The notes under the pieces: model-generated
Databases searched by the model: none
What the model was told of the DNA's origin: nothing
What the model saw: only the letters and a program-made list of their open reading frames with translations
Made by a program: the position numbers and the translations under genes
Part shown: piece after piece, positions 20,688-32,561 of the stretch
Layout: every line of letters starts with the position of its first letter
Position numbering within the stretch: position 1 is the first letter of the stretch
Assembly (NCBI GenBank): GCA_000310025.1
Contig: FN648782.1
Coordinates: 1-33,496, forward strand
Length of the DNA stretch: 33,496 nucleotides
Direction: 5' to 3'
From: Ectocarpus siliculosus
Lineage: Eukaryota; Sar; Phaeophyceae; Ectocarpales; Ectocarpaceae

Positions 20688-21292
20688 ACCTTGGGGACCC
20701 CTTGGCAGAGGGGTCAAACCTGTAGGCACCCTGTAGGGGGGCTGTAGAGGGTGGCTACTGTAGTGGTTACAAGGTCTGGGAGAGGACCCTGATAAGGTGC
20801 TCTTTTCCTTGGGGGGGTCGAAGGTCATGACCTTGTGCAGGCCGACACCCTGAACTGTGTTGTCAGCGTTGCCAGGGTCATGGTGTAAACAAAGTGAAAA
20901 CGCGAGCCCTGGCAGGGTGCTAGGGTTAGGGTTAGGTTACCCCATACCAACTTGTTGCACATGGCCCACCCTGTACGGTGTAGAGGACGCGGCCTTGTCA
21001 GAGAAGAACCTGGCAAAGGTGTTGCTTCTGGGGGAGGTCGAAGGTTATGACCTTGTGCAGGCCGATAACCTGATCAGTGTTGTCGGACATGCCCTGCCAG
21101 GGTCATGGCGTAAACAAGGTGAAAAAGTGGGCCCCGGCAAGGTGTTAGACCTTGCAGGGTTTACCCCATGCGAACATGCCCTATGTGGTGTATAGGGCGG
21201 GGCCTTGTCAGGTGAAGACTACCCACAAAGTGTATGTTGGGACCCTGGGAGGATAGCAGGTCTTGCAAGGGGCCAAGAGGTAGCAGGTCAGC
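20688..21292. repeat. Composite ACCCTG/AAGGT satellite, block 2
   Basis: This is the second copy of the composite block. It holds two ~220-bp units, with the anchor GTCGAAGGT at 20817 and 21037 (spacing exactly 220). The dyads are AAGGTCATGACCTT at 20821 and AAGGTTATGACCTT at 21041. It ends in the same TGGGAGGATAGCAGG word as block 1. A short TTAGGG run (GGGTTAGGGTTAGG) lies near 20925. The AAGGT-dyad-CCTT core is preserved in all three units of the two blocks. Confidence 0.8.
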
Positions 21293-22365
21293 TTAGCTTG
21301 ACCCGTTTGCTTCAAGGAGAGAGGTCAGTGTGGTGCTTGTTGGCATTACGTTTGAGTCGCCGCATGGACTGTGTGACACCAGACACGGCACGAACCGTCC
21401 TTTTCATCGGCAGAACCGGGTCAACATAAATGAACCGTCGGCAAAGGCCCCTGTCATCATGTTTCTGTGTCCTCCGTCTCGTTTTCTAGTACCATATTGT
21501 GTTGCTAACGATAATAACAATGAAAGAAGACGAGACGGGTCTCTCTAATATCGGGTTTCCCGAAATGTGCTCATAAAGCTCGCCACGATTCAATTGAACG
21601 TGTTTGATACGGAGTTACTACCTAGAGTCGTGCTTCGTTCTCCCAAAACTTGGTCGACACCGACGAAGCAGAGCTCACATCTACGAAATAATTCCTACTC
21701 TATGAGAGGTGCTCCGGGATCGTGCATATCCACCCCGTCAAATACGCGTCGCATGCATGTAGACAAGAAGCGAGACCCCTGCCCCCCCTTATCGATGCAC
21801 TTCGCTGTCATATAATAGCTCTCTCGCTCACGCATGACACCCCGCCACGACTTGGTTTTGTTGTCCTCATCTCCAAACAACGATATCCGTCCAGCACGCG
21901 CGAATGTCTCTGTTGTCAATGAGACGACCGAGAGAGAGAGGTAGCGACGGCGGGAAGCGGCGGGAGATAAAGCGGCAGAGGACTGAGCTTGTTTCTTTCC
22001 CGTGAAAAATTCGGGGGGTAATCATGTCCCGGGGGGCGAAGAGCAATATATTGACACACATTCACATGCTGCCGTGTTCCCCCTATGGACAAGATATATG
22101 CGAGTAAGCATTGAGGAGGAAAGGAAGGAGGGTAGCACGTGCGGAGCCCTGACCTCTTCCGGTTACAAACACACAACCGTCTTCTAGAGAGTACCCCCCG
22201 ACGCCGTTCGAGTTGAGAGTGGTGTCTGCAACCGCAAAGCATAACTGCTACGAGAACGGGTGAACGCTTGAGGTTGTGCGCTACACCTGACTACAGCAAT
22301 ACAGTACAACAATGAGATGTAGCGGGAGCGGGTTGGGCAGCGACCATACTCAACATCGGTGCCTA
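21293..22365. other. No gene recognised
   Basis: No domain, RNA or repeat structure is visible. Some GAGAG-rich sequence lies near 21928. Confidence 0.4.
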
Positions 22366-22509
22366 ACTCATCAGGGACTGGCGCAGGAAGGAGAGCGAGC
22401 CAGACGACGAAAGCGACATTTCCAGCGACAACGATTCGTCGGTGTTGCCTTCAGTTAACGTCGTTTCCAAACACGGTAAAATACAATACTTGCTCTGGGC
22501 GCGTCAGCT
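22366..22509 (+). other. Acidic coding-like fragment before a splice-donor-like site
   Basis: A stop-bounded frame of 47 codons contains the acidic run SEPDDESDISSDNDSS, followed by VVSKHGKIQYLLWARQL and a TGA. Asp/Ser-rich runs like this are common in linker regions of transposable-element polyproteins and nuclear proteins. A good donor-like site, GGTAAGTATAG, follows at about 22527, after the stop. There is no start codon. It may be a relic or chance. Confidence 0.2.
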
Positions 22510-25230
22510 CTGACACGTTGTGATCTGGTAAGTATAGTAAGTATTTGTGGCGAAAAATCACCCGAAAACAAATCCCCGAGGGGCTGCTACAAAGAAAGGC
22601 TGATAATGTTTACTTTGCCCCGGGAGTACATATAATAGGGCGGGACAACTTTGTTTTTGAAAAAACAATCACCCCGGGGGATACGACAAAAAGTTGACAG
22701 CAGTTTTTCGCCGAAATTGGGAAGAACATTATTGTGGGGGGAGGGGGGGATATGGGCACCACCGTCGATCTGTACTCCGAAGTATCTATGCTACAATATA
22801 CAAGTAGCCAACAGACCAGAATGAATGTAGAGTACAAGAGCTCGACGTCAGGGCAAGGTTGGGCGATGAACGTTTTGAGGTTCAATAGTCCACATTGCTA
22901 TACATCGAGCGCGAGAACCGAAAGCATTATAGACCTCCCCCACCTTCCGACACTGCAGGTGGATGAACGTATGTCTTGGAAAACGCTGTGACGGTGCCCT
23001 CCAGTTTGTGTCACGAGGCATCAAGGGCGCAGATGCAGTGTGGAAGCTTTGGATGCTTCCAGTAAAGCATGACGGCCCGTTGTGGCTACATCCCGCCACG
23101 GACAACCACCACCTGCTGGTGACCGAAACACAGACAAAAATCCTTCTGGACTGCGCAATGTCTAATGTTAAATAGTCACTTGGTTCTTTGTGACAATTTG
23201 CGGTGGTGGAAAACGCGATGTGGACAAAAATGTCATACCCCAAAGTAAAGAGTTCACGAACCTTGATCTCCTTTCTCCCACGAACCATCCAGGGCTTGCA
23301 CCGAAGCTGTGGCGATGCACCCCTTTTCAAGCTCATGCAAAACCTACCAGTGCAGAAACACCCCCCCCCTCGTATGACGCCCCCGACGAAGCCACCGTGG
23401 CACCGGTATCTCTTGTTCCTTCTTTGCTAAGCTCAAGTGGTCCATGCCCAGCCCACAGACAAGCCCATCAGGTACGGTTGGATCCTCTGCCACATCCTCT
23501 ACCGTTGTGAACGGGCGCATAGAGACACTCCGAAAGAAGTAGTATTATTTTTTTTTTTGCCTGTCGGGTGCGACGTATGAAGCACAATGCGCAAGGGCGT
23601 GCGGCGGGATAGGTAGGTGTGGTTGCGGTGCTTCTTGTCCCATTATCATGATGCATATCGATATGCACAGCAGGGTTGCGAAGTTCTGGCGAAGCGGCCC
23701 AATTATTGTGGGCGACCGGGCCATGTACATACCCCTTCATCGAATTCCGATCAGTTGAGCCCCGGCCCGTTGGCATCCGCTGGCATATCGGGTGCGACAC
23801 CCAACAGCCAGCCCAAGCCACACCACTACTATGCAACACACACGCACGACCAACTATGCCAAGCCCATGGAGATGCCATGGTCAAGCGGCCAAGCCCAGG
23901 GGCTCCTTCAGCTTGGGCTACAAACATGGGCGCACCAGCTTGCGCTATAATAGCGCTCGATCCACGGAGAACTGGGCGGCACGACGATCTCCTCCTTCAA
24001 CTCAACTCGAGATTGCACATGTAGTGGCGAGCACCGGGAGAGCGCTCTCAAGACGCGAGCCTTCCGAAGATGGTAAGTGCTGTAGGGTTTGTCGGGATCC
24101 CGACATCGAGGCAACGCTGCTTGGCATTATTTCGTGTGCAGCACAGCAGCAGCGGTGCAGCTAAAGTTCTCCCTACAGCTTGTACAATTACCAAAGCTGG
24201 TGCTGGTACCGAGCACACCTACGACACACATACAGCTGCAGCACCTACCGAGGCAGGGAAGCAAGTGTACTATATCAGTACTGCATTGGTGTTACTAGCG
24301 TTGTGTGACTCCATCGCACCTTGCGTCGTCCGTAGCACCTATCTGCCGCTCTCCCGACGACAACAGCACAATGTAACAAGCAGTAGAAAAAACCAAACGG
24401 CCACCCGAGTCTCTGTGCTGTGTACTTGAGTACCACACCAATAATTCTCCGGGACCCCCTCTATCGTTGTTCGATTTTTAATTGTTTGCAAGAGTCGACC
24501 CCATGCCCTTAGCCAACCCTGACACTCATTGCATAAACCTCGACCTGTAGTGCAACCCGCGAGATGCCTCGAGACAGCAGTAATTTTCTGTCTTCAACAT
24601 TTTAATAGCTGTGATTGCCGTGACGTTGGATCAAGCTGTGCCACGAACTGAATGAATCATTTTTTCTGTATTGCTCCCTAGCCCTCTCTGCGTACTCTCG
24701 GGAGGCAACCTGCGCTTAGCTGTCAGACCCCCCTAAATTTTCCCGAATTGCCCGACCGTCACCCTTGTGATAAAAAAGAGCGCAATAGAGTTGAAAAACC
24801 ACATGACAACTGTCTTATCGGCACTACTACATGCATGAATGAATTTACGCATGTTCAGCTAATGGTCATGTGGTCGGCCAAGGGTCGGCCTCCAAAAATC
24901 GTCATAACGTACTCGTTCCAGATATGTACAATATCTCCAAACAACCCCAAAACCGATATTATATCCTCCTCCAACACGTTAAAAAAACGCGGCTACCTCC
25001 GAACGTATCGTCAGAGAGGGGATTTGGCGATTTGACCAACTTTTCGGTCCTACATGTCGTTTCACCATCTTGTTTCTACGCCTTTCGCAGCTTGCTGCAC
25101 TCCACATGTTTTTTTTTCCATGATTATGTTTGTCCTCTAACGTCTTTCAGTTTCACTTCATAACATGCTGTCTTACAACATCTCCCTGATGTCCCTTCCT
25201 CGGTTATTTTGCCCACAATGTGCATCACAG
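22510..25230. other. No gene recognised
   Basis: Frames of up to 162 codons on both strands show no motif I recognise. A donor-like GGTAAGTGCTG occurs at about 24072 without a confident matching exon. Poly-T runs occur near 23551 and 25109. Confidence 0.4.
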
Positions 25231-25576
25231 ATCAAGGCCGCCTTCGCCACTTCTCGGCGGCGGCGGCAGCTCATCATCGGTCGCGGCGATCCTCCGGGAG
25301 AGGCGCAGTTCAGGGGGGCAGGGCAACCGGAGGCGCGGTACGAGGCTTTACGGCTGGAGCTTCGCCATCATCGAACCTCAAGAACACGAGTGCGCACGAG
25401 CGCGTTCTGGGAGCCCGCGGATCTCGGCTACGAGGCCTTCATGAGTAAGTGTTGTCCTTGGTTTGTTTCTGTCTTCGTGGCGTACCAGAAAAACCGTGAC
25501 GGTGTAAATAATGTTTTAATCCTTTACTGGGCAGCTGCGGTGATCGTGTCCTCTCTCTCCAACAGAATTACGGTAG
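25231..25576 (+). CDS. Candidate 3'-terminal exons of an unknown gene (partial)
   Basis: A pyrimidine-rich tract ending GCATCACAG precedes a GC-rich 214-nt segment (25231-25444), which ends at ATGA followed by the donor GTAAGT. A 121-bp intron (25445-25565) ends TCTCTCTCCAACAG. Splicing joins A to AATTACGGTAG and gives a short tail ending in a TAG at 25574-25576. The favoured frame reads IKAAFATSRRRRQLIIGRGD and later ARYEALRLELRHH, a basic, charged peptide with no recognised domain. All three plus frames are open through most of the exon, so the frame choice is uncertain. Earlier exons were not identified. The splice signals are the main support. Confidence 0.33.
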
Positions 25577-26436
25577 CTTGTGCAGCTTCGTCTGTTCAGT
25601 GCGTAGTTGAGTTTGGACATACAGCAGAGTTGATCGGGCGTCGCACACCAAGTTGTAGAAAATGCGTGGTGTTTTGCGTTGGAATCGGGCGAACGACCTG
25701 TCTCGTTGGCCGTGTGCACCAGTCGCTTCCCGAACGCGTGCGGACAGGCTGATTATTCTTGGTCTGCCTTGGAGAGTGATTACTTTTTCTTTATCGCTGC
25801 AGTGATACTGCACCCAGTAAACGCACGTTCCCGCCACGTACGTACATCGATCCGTCTGTTCGCAAGATATTGATGTATCTACCTAGGTTTTCGATGGTTC
25901 CTTCGTTGAGACTAAATATCTCATCCTCTATCTATATGTACCTGAACGTCCGTTCGAATCGTCGTTTTATTCGTTTTCTCGCCGCTCAAAACACAGAATT
26001 ATTTCGCGCACCACTGCAATCTTCGCGTGCCCAGTTGCACAAGGCCGTCGGGCTGCCGTGGTCGAGTTCGTGTTCAAGAAGCCTGCGTACGGATTGATGA
26101 GGGTCGTGGCCGCGGGCTGATGGCGTAAGATACCGAGACTCTCACGTAGTGCGACGTGAGTATGTATATCATGTACTGTAGTGCCCAAGCGGAGGGAGCA
26201 TGGGTGGGTCCTGTCGCGCGTTGAGTATCGTACACGAGACAGAGCAGCACGAGCACCAACAGCTAGTTAGCAGCAACCACACCTGGATTGTGCAGTTTTG
26301 TGGGGGTGGACGAGAGGTCGTCAGCCTGCGGAGAGGGGAAGCTCATGCGTATCTACGCAAGTGATAATGTGACGTTGCCCCCTATTGAGCAACCTGCTCC
26401 CGTCGATTCTCTCGTCTCGTTTGCTCCCGCACACAG
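25577..26436. other. No gene recognised
   Basis: This would include the 3' untranslated region of the candidate gene at 25231-25576. I see nothing else. Confidence 0.4.
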
Positions 26437-26586
26437 GACATGATGGAGTTTGTCGGCTGTACGCTCGAGCTGCACCTTGAGGCCCACGGTTCGGGAGGCT
26501 GGGATGCCCTGGACCCGTCTGGCACTTGGAGGATCTGGGGGGGGCATGAGACCCTTGTTCATCTGAGTGCGGCTGGCGTGACCGCG
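26437..26586 (+). CDS. Candidate internal exon, possibly ankyrin-like (partial)
   Basis: The acceptor context is TCGTTTGCTCCCGCACACAG. A 150-nt segment open in phase 0 follows, ending at GCG and the donor GTAAGC. The 50-residue translation includes GGWDALDPSG and GGHETLVHLSAAGV. The second word resembles the end of an ankyrin repeat (GHE-x-V-x-LL-x-AGA), but the TPLH-type start of the repeat is missing (ALDPSG instead of ALHWA). Neighbouring exons were not found. It may be one exon of a real gene or a decayed ankyrin repeat. Confidence 0.28.
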
Positions 26587-26971
26587 GTAAGCCTGCCACG
26601 AGGTAGGCCTGCACAGAGGCTGAGATCCGCTGTTCTCTTGAGAAATTCAGGCGGTCCTAGATTTAACTGGATGGCGAATACCGGGAAACTCGGTGCCGAA
26701 CCCCCATTTCAGTAATATTATCACTTTGACGTCATTTTGTACACCAAAACTCGAGGTTGGACATCGACCTGACCTTGAGTTTACTTAGCTATCGGCTCGT
26801 TCCGTGCCACCTTGAGTTCCTTTTCGAGAGCTAGCTATGCGTACAATAGAGGGATGGGCGAGGGGAGATGCATGCCACGATTCGCGACTTCGTGGAAGGC
26901 AAATTTACTATGTTCGCTTCGGTGGCAGTCTTGACTATATCCGGGGTGCATGGGTTGATAGTGTGCCATCG

Positions 26972-27010
26972 TGTTAGGGTTAGGGTTAGGGTTAGGGTTA
27001 GGGTTAGGGT
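26972..27010 (+). repeat. Interstitial telomeric repeat (TTAGGG)n
   Basis: About six uninterrupted TTAGGG units lie far from any end of the window, with ordinary sequence on both sides. Shorter telomere-like runs occur at about 20356 (CCCTAACCC orientation) and 20925. TTAGGG is the telomere unit of many protists, several algal groups, fungi and animals. Confidence 0.95.
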
Positions 27011-28708
<1,698 letters not shown>

Positions 28709-28761
28709 ATGCGTATTCCTTCCCCCGGGCGCTACTGTTTCGTTGCAGAGGGGGTTACGGG

Positions 28762-29157
28762 GCATCCAAAGTTCCCGCGCGGCTCGCACTGGGTTTAACT
28801 CTGTGGCGCTTGGCATGCCCGACGACATTACTCGGCGATAGACTGTTCTGGGGCTTGGCAGAACCTTTAATTTGCGAGATCTTCAACGCTACCATCGAGT
28901 GCATTTACGATCGTTGGGGGCATCTAGTTGACCAGTTGCAACACGAAGCGATCCTGCCTAAGATAAATATGTTCTGTGAAGCCATTCAAGACATGGGTTC
29001 CCCCCTAGACCGCTGTTGGGGATTTATAGACGGAACTGTCCGTGCGATTGCTCGCCCGTGGCGCATGCATGCAGAGGCTCTGGTACAACGGCTGGAAACG
29101 TAAGCATGCCTTGAAGTATACAGAAGCTATCCACGGGGCGACAGAGGTCGGGAACGG
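28762..29157 (+). pseudogene. PIF/Harbinger-type DDE transposase fragment, frameshifted
   Basis: The frame carries hallmarks of the DDE_Tnp_4 (Harbinger) family. These are an N-terminal block ALGLTLWRLACP, then EIFNATIECIYDRWGHLVDQ, then the first catalytic Asp in WGFIDGTV (Asp codon 29029-29031). The expected RP-x-x-x-QR block is disturbed. Its continuation YNGWKRKHALKYTE is found one frame over from 29081, so a small indel lies between about 29068 and 29081. The original frame stops at 29101. There is no ATG at the start, and the region 5' of it is the CT microsatellite. Beyond about 29157 only faint resemblance remains. The second catalytic Asp cannot be placed. This is an inactive relic. 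Confidence 0.8.
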
Positions 29158-29773
29158 CGGAGGGTGCAAAAATGCATGAGTTGGTCGGATAGAGTGTGGT
29201 ATGCTGCGGGCGGGAACTTTGCCGGCACTATGTATTTGAACAAATGAACCATCTCGGGCCAACCATGACGATCTACACCCAGTATGTGAGATACGGCCCA
29301 CCCCAAATTTGAAACTCTTGCAGAAACAAAGAAGTCATCAAGCAGGAAATTGCGCATTTTTTTGTCCGAGATTTTTCGTTGCTGTAGGAAACGGCCTTAT
29401 AGGCAGAGGGAGAAAGCAATGGACTCGCATACATCTGTGCAAGAGATGAACTTGTTGGGTGACCATCGAATCGGAGATACAACCGGGGTCCAACATCGAC
29501 CATGTCCTCTTGCGAACCCCGTGGGAATGAAGAAACCAAACTCTTGAGTGGAAGCCCTGTGTCCTTGTAAAATTCATGGTATATATATTGCAATTCCTAT
29601 GTGGACGCCGCGGAATACTGTGTCCAATACCATTCGACTGCCGGTAGCGAAAAGAAAAGAGGGCACATGGCCGTATCGATCGGATTGGATGCTAGTATGC
29701 ATACTTCGCATTTATTGTCCATTGCGGGAACACAGAATATATATGTGGATGTGTGTCGAGGTTGCTGTTCTTC

Positions 29774-29798
29774 CCCCGGGTTATATCATTACCCGGGG
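29774..29798. repeat. Hairpin CCCCGGGT...ACCCGGGG
   Basis: An 8-bp GC stem encloses a 9-base loop. Confidence 0.6.
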
Positions 29799-30231
29799 TA
29801 TTCAATGGCAGGAAAAATATGACCCCCCCCCCCTGTTTGTACGTACTCCGGGCGCGCAATTCAGATGCAAAGTTCATCCCCTCCCCGGGGTGCGTCACCG
29901 TTGATTTCCGATTTGCAAATAATTAAGTGCATGTTGCCGGATTCTCCCGCTGAAGGGACGCCAATGTCGTGCCTTTGAATGTTTTAACTCTTTCACTCGC
30001 GCTCGGAACAACCCCACGGAGCACCGACGCGGATTCTATCCACCTTACATGTGGGTGTGCATGCATTCTTGTGTGTGGTGTGCACGTATTACCTGTCACC
30101 GCTGTTCAGGCGTTACAGGACGTACTTGAGTGGCACAACACATGCCATCCTCTGCTTATGCGGAGTACCTGGCATAGGTTGCATAAGATACCACACGCTC
30201 TTCGTCACTTGTAAAACCTACCAGGGGTTTC

Positions 30232-30263
30232 GGCGGCTTGCGCCGCCTCGCTTAAGGAAGCGA
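30232..30263. repeat. Two adjacent perfect hairpins
   Basis: GGCGGC-TTGC-GCCGCC (30232-30247) is followed without a gap by TCGCTT-AAGG-AAGCGA (30248-30263). Both have 6-bp stems and 4-base loops. No adjacent gene explains them. Confidence 0.75.
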
Positions 30264-31144
30264 TTCCAACATGCATCTACTTCGTTTTTCCCGTAAAATA
30301 CACGATCGATGAAACGTGGGCATGGGGATAGATGTTGTTTGTGTGTGGCATGCTTTTCCCGACGTTCGTGTTCAAAGTTTATGTGTTTTGAACGATGTTG
30401 ACCGACTCTTTAATGTCGCAGCTTTTCACCGAATATGTACCCGAGATGAGTTTCCCACGTAAACTAGCCTAGACGAAATCAAAAGGGAACATCCACCCGA
30501 ACGACAATCTTGACCGACGGGCTATGCCAACGACACCTCCGAAACACCAGCAGCGACTATACCCGCATGAGCAAATGCGTAATCGTTCGAACTACAAGAC
30601 AGGAAGGATTGTCATGAGTGACGAAACGACAGGAAGGCGATACAACGCGACAGCGGTGTCTATACCCGCCAACAACACACACACACGATAAACGCGATCG
30701 CGATCCCGACACCATTGACACAGACTTCCAACATACCGTATGTGACACAAGATACCACACCCCCCGGGTCGATGTGTAAAGCTCAATTGATCCACAGCAG
30801 CAAGAATGGCAGCGCCGTAAACGGTAGCGTTCAAGCCATCTCATCGAGTGCTTTCCGAAAATGTATCGTTTCCTTCGTGTGCACTCTTTGTGGAGTAATC
30901 GAGCTTTGAAAATCGGTCCAGGGGGCGTCGTACATTAACACGTACGGTGCGCTGGTAACGAAGGCTGGGTAAGTTGGGATGTGGGAGAACGTTGAGGAGT
31001 GAGCAACATGCGCGACCGAACGAATGCGGGTGTCGAGAAAAAGCGTAACCCATGGTTGTCATATCTTGCGATTGCACCCAGACGGGCGACGACCTGACGA
31101 CTCAAGATCGAAACACAAAAACCCGCTTCTACGTATAGTAAGTT

Positions 31145-31189
31145 GTAGAGAGAGGGAGAGAGAGAGGAGAGAGAGAGGAGAGAGATAGA
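31145..31189. repeat. GA-rich microsatellite
   Basis: An imperfect run of GAGAG units with GGAG interruptions. Confidence 0.9.
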
Positions 31190-31861
31190 CCCGGTATACA
31201 ATGCAGACAATTAAGGAATGATAAAAATACACACAGAAAGACTACCCATTCGAGATATACCCACAGCAGTCGAACGGGATGTGGTGGAGTCTTTTCAGTG
31301 AGTGGAGGAAAACCGGCTGGGTACTGGACATATTTCGAGTCTTTTCAAGTCTATACACTGATGATTTATACCCGTGATGCAATAATCGAATTCTGTGTGT
31401 GCGTACACTGGATGACTGCAGCACGGTCGATGGTAGATTGCGGAGAGCATGGATGCGAGCAGCTGCCTTGGGCACGGGGATGTGGCTACTACTGATCAAT
31501 GCTTGAAAACAAGGTGCGGGCGAGAGCAATGAATGAATGCAACGCTGACGGGGTGCAGAGCTGTTTGGGGTGTCGGCGCGTGTACTATGTTATCACGCTC
31601 GCGGGCTCTTGTCGAGAGCGTGTTGCACAAAGGAGTGACTCAAGTTCCTTGAATATTAGAGAGTTTAACGAGTGACAGACGTGAGCAAGAAGAGGCAAAG
31701 CCTGCTGCACCAAGTCTGTCTATCATACCCATATCTATCTCATCTGCGTAACCCCCTCGGAGATCTCGGAGAATTGTATCCTGCCGTGTACACACACAAA
31801 CAGCCCCCCTACTCGGTACGAGATACGATCTACGAGATCCTCCGTACATATCGCCAGGTAA
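31190..31861. other. Mostly unassigned; possible upstream exon of the 32-kb ORF
   Basis: A plus-strand segment ending CGCCAG at 31858 is followed by GTAAAA, a weak donor. ATATTCAAGTTTCAG ends at 31949, a good acceptor. Splicing this 91-bp interval would join a short open stretch to the frame of the ORF at 32015-32449. The joint is plausible but unproven. I see nothing else here. Confidence 0.25.
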
Positions 31862-32014
31862 AACGGCAACAAATCTAAAAACCATTCATCTTTCGTATCC
31901 ACAAATAAATCATCTCAACTCCCGGATCTATCGAATATTCAAGTTTCAGGTTACTCCTCCTCCTACGACTATGGAACTTCACTAAGAGTCTTAACAAGCA
32001 CCCCTCTCGAGAAA

Positions 32015-32449
32015 ATGTCGTCACCACATTCTCAAGTAGTCAAACACAAAGAATTATCCTTGGAAGATTACTCAGCAAAGATCAACATTACATCAGAGCC
32101 ACGTCATAAAGACTCTGGACGGACAACTCTGGCAGAACGCGTCAACAAATACCTCGAACAAAACCCTCGCACAAAACTGTGTTTCAACTCATTGACCAAT
32201 TTGAAAAAAGCTTCGGAAGCACACAGGCCTCAACCATGTCTTACCAAAATATGTCAAATCCTTCCTCCAATACATCGTTCAGAACAGTCATCAATACCTA
32301 ATACTTGTACATGCGGCACAAATAGACGAACGTTAAAAACCCGGCGATCAAAGACGCCAGAGGAAACTTTCGCCAATTATGCCGTTTCTCAAACATCGAG
32401 GCATGGATTTCTTAGCAGCCCCCCTGCTGCAGTATCTTCCAAAACATAA
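32015..32449 (+). CDS. Hypothetical basic Ser/Thr-rich protein, 144 aa from first ATG
   Basis: The frame is open from about 31863 (after a TAA) to the stop at 32447-32449, some 195 codons. The first ATG is at 32015, with AAA before it. The sequence upstream of the ATG also reads like protein (GYSSSYDYGTSLRVLTS), so the gene may start in an earlier exon. Residues 1-75 include VVKHKELSLEDYSAKI and LAERVNKYLEQNPRTKL. The C-terminal half is basic, with TCTCGTNRRTLKTRRSK. No domain is recognised. The local DNA is A-rich, unlike most of the window. Its end overlaps another frame with repeated peptides. It may be a novel gene or a frameshifted copy of a longer one. Confidence 0.35.
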   Translation: MSSPHSQVVKHKELSLEDYSAKINITSEPRHKDSGRTTLAERVNKYLEQNPRTKLCFNSLTNLKKASEAHRPQPCLTKICQILPPIHRSEQSSIPNTCTCGTNRRTLKTRRSKTPEETFANYAVSQTSRHGFLSSPPAAVSSKT

Positions 32450-32561
32450 AAGCTTAACAGCCCCCCTGCTGCAACAACTCTCGGATCCAAACAACGAGAA
32501 ATCAAACGAATATCATGAAGTTACGTCCGATCTCCGCGGGAAAAACGCGAATCGCGAATAA
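32379..32561 (+). CDS. Overlapping short frame with APLLQ and YHEV peptide repeats
   Basis: This 60-codon frame overlaps the end of the 32015-32449 ORF in a different phase. It holds LAAPLLQYLPKHKSL and LTAPLLQQLSDPNNEKSNEYHEV. Downstream, in another phase (about 32584 on), SNEESDKYHEVASNSAGKSG repeats the second peptide. Amino-acid similarity kept across copies in different phases suggests one longer protein broken by frameshifts, rather than three small genes. The function is unknown. Confidence 0.3.
   Translation: MPFLKHRGMDFLAAPLLQYLPKHKSLTAPLLQQLSDPNNEKSNEYHEVTSDLRGKNANRE
32411..32474 (+). repeat. Two copies of TTA-CAGCCCCCCTGCTGCA, 44 bp apart
   Basis: Each copy (near 32411 and 32455) can form a small hairpin, with GCAG or CAG pairing with CTGC across CCCCCC. 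They correspond to the APLLQ peptide repeat in the 32379-32561 frame. Confidence 0.75.

Larger units (their letters stand above)
29158..31144. other. No gene recognised
   Basis: The first 400 bp may hold further decayed Harbinger sequence. For example, one plus frame reads KMHELVG before a stop, and further on YTQYVRYGPPQI where a YGDPAYP-type block is expected. That is too weak to call. Two hairpin groups are listed separately. Confidence 0.35.

Noticed and set aside
22848-23336. 162-codon minus-strand frame
   Set aside because: No recognisable motif, and a competing plus-strand frame covers the same DNA.
26972-27010. A true chromosome end
   Set aside because: Ordinary sequence continues for kilobases on both sides, so it is interstitial.
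29158-29550. Remaining Harbinger catalytic blocks
   Set aside because: Words such as YTQYVRYGPPQI only faintly resemble the YGDPAYP block and lie among stops, so they cannot be supported by eye.
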